Part shown: positions 62,661 to 64,000 of the stretch, one piece after another | Numbering within the stretch: the stretch's first letter is position 1 | How the letters are laid out: each line of letters begins with the position of its first letter | Assembly: GCA_039881145.1 (NCBI GenBank) | Contig: JAYKKI010000064.1 | Span: 558,001-622,000, forward strand | DNA from: Druceiella hillmani | Taxonomy: Eukaryota; Arthropoda; Insecta; Lepidoptera; Hepialidae | Direction of reading: 5' to 3' | Length of the DNA: 64,000 nt | Made by a program: the position numbers and the translations under genes | The notes under the pieces: generated by a model | Told to the model about the DNA's origin: nothing | What the model saw: the letters and a program-made list of their open reading frames with translations, nothing else | Databases searched by the model: none

Positions 62661-64000
62661 TTGCTTAAGTGCATCCATTGTTTGGAACGACCATTGTAGT
62701 CAATGAAATAAATGTACAAATGGCGGCCACATGTTCTTAACCCTTGACATGGGAACTGGAGGTTTGCACAAAGGAACAAGATAAGACACAATAAACGCTA
62801 TGGTAGCCCAACCAAGTATATCAATACAATTAAGATTAAAGATGTTTCTGCTTCATGTCATTTCAGTAAATATCAGATACAGAGTGTGAATAAGCTAAAG
62901 CATCTTAATTGCTTTTTTAAAAATTTTTGTCTACATGCAAATTTGATGTGCCATTGAAACTTGTGGGGAAATGAATACTTAAGCACAATCCCAAATATCG
63001 AAAATAATATTTAGTAAATATTTGCAAAAGAAAAATGGAGCAATTGTTTAACTAAATGGACACCTATAGCAAGGTGGGGCAGGCTCAAGAACGGTCAATA
63101 CCGATCGCAATAGGCTGTAACATGTCATTTTTGAACTAATATTTCCAAAATACTATCTGAATCAGTTTCCATAATACCTGCAAGTAAAACTACAATTTTA
63201 TGTTGGTAATTAATACAAATTGGTTGTACATATAGGTCTTCTTCTTATTAAGTTGTAGTAGAGAGTGAGTGAACAATTGAAGTCGTCTATTGCTAGCCGA
63301 CTTACATGCTGACATAGCTCTTTTCCTTTGAAGTAAGTTTTATAGACAAATCCAGTAGGTGCTTATTAAAAGTGGAGTTTTGCAAAACCCCCAAGTCAAA
63401 CTTTCAAATGAATCCATACATTTAAATACACATAATTGATTTACCATTGCCATCTATATTTAAGCTAACAGTTTAAATAAATATTTCCCAATAGTATGAT
63501 CGGAATGTGTTCAACTCTCGGATCAATATTTAACATTTTTGATAATTATGATTAGAAATTACAAAAGTAAAATAGACAGAGATGGGCAGAGAGCAAGAGA
63601 GAGACGGACATGATGAAACTGTAAGGAGAGAGAGACGGACATGTGAACGATTTTTGCCATTTGTCTTTGGAAATCTAGAATAGGGACTGACAGAATCTGT
63701 TGAAAGGCGATACATTGTATATCCTCCATCATAATACAAAGAAAATGTATTCACAATCCGCTTTCAACAATAACAATAACTGAAACTTTGTTAGAGATAA
63801 TAAGTTACAGAGTGTACTGTAACATATATATAAATATCAGAGGGTCTCTTGATAACTAATATTTGTAGATTTTAAATCATTAACTTTATTTGAACGCATT
63901 GCTAGTTGTAGGATCTGTATTATTAATAGATGAGAGCTAGACCAAAAATATAAAAATATAAATATAAATTAACTTTGTTATGTGAAATGGATGTTCATTA
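62661..64000. other. Intergenic to window end
   Basis: No gene recognised. A small direct repeat GAGAGAGACGGACATG occurs twice near 63597 and 63628. Confidence 0.5.

Overview
The window looks like AT-rich insect nuclear DNA. It has multi-exon genes with GT-AG introns, long gene-poor stretches, and many decayed transposons of animal types: mariner, hAT, piggyBac, Helitron and non-LTR retrotransposons. The only host genes I recognise belong to the insect gustatory receptor (GR, 7tm_7) family. The order cannot be fixed from the sequence. No bacterial, organellar, rRNA or tRNA sequence was recognised.

The window is a GR cluster. Two genes appear complete. GrB (plus, 13122-16995, about 399 aa) ends in the classic TYhhhhhQF signature. 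GrD (plus, 42820-54275, about 393 aa) has a 9.2 kb last intron stuffed with transposons. Two more loci have all or most exons but carry a lesion. GrA (minus, 8185-4480) has lost most of exon 2 and the start of exon 3 to a deletion that fused them. GrC (plus, 26818-30381) is intact apart from one TGG-to-TGA change. Two fragments are clearly older: a GrD-type relic at 10735-11432 and an isolated last exon at 62483-62660. Every full locus shares one architecture: a long first exon (about 255-265 codons, TM1-4), then exons of exactly 78 and 154 bp, then a last exon of about 173-197 bp, with introns in phases 0, 0 and 1.

GrA and GrC are inverted duplicates of each other. The similarity includes about 0.5 kb upstream, with a TATA-like box 81 bp before both ATGs, and most of a kilobase downstream. 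A third locus of this kind survives only as two upstream regions fused head to head at their start codons (about 23985-24785). A copy of the downstream flank sits at 61650-62100. The cluster therefore shows several stages of birth and death: intact genes, single-lesion alleles, deletion alleles, promoter-only scars and orphan exons.

Layout: 1-3.7 kb, no gene seen; 3.7-8.7 kb, GrA unit (minus); 10.7-11.4 kb, GrD-like relic; 13.1-17.0 kb, GrB; 17-24 kb, gene-poor; 24.0-24.8 kb, palindromic promoter scar; 26.6-31.2 kb, GrC unit; 32.7-33.2 kb, mariner relic; 34.2-35.6 kb, LINE relic; 35.9-37.9 kb, Helitron 1; 39.5-40.7 kb, piggyBac relic; 42.8-54.3 kb, GrD with Helitron 2, a 28-bp minisatellite, a LINE 3' end and a short mariner in its last intron; 54.9-56.3 kb, second piggyBac relic; 58.4-60.7 kb, hAT element with intact 8-bp target duplications; 61.6-62.7 kb, GR remnants.

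The most unusual features are the minisatellite that seems to have grown from a short stretch of Helitron coding sequence, the GR allele with a single TGA-C stop, the cryptic splice acceptor that would rescue the deletion allele in frame, the promoter-only palindrome, and a set of near-perfect short-loop inverted repeats. One of these (55.3 kb) has a textbook template-switch layout.
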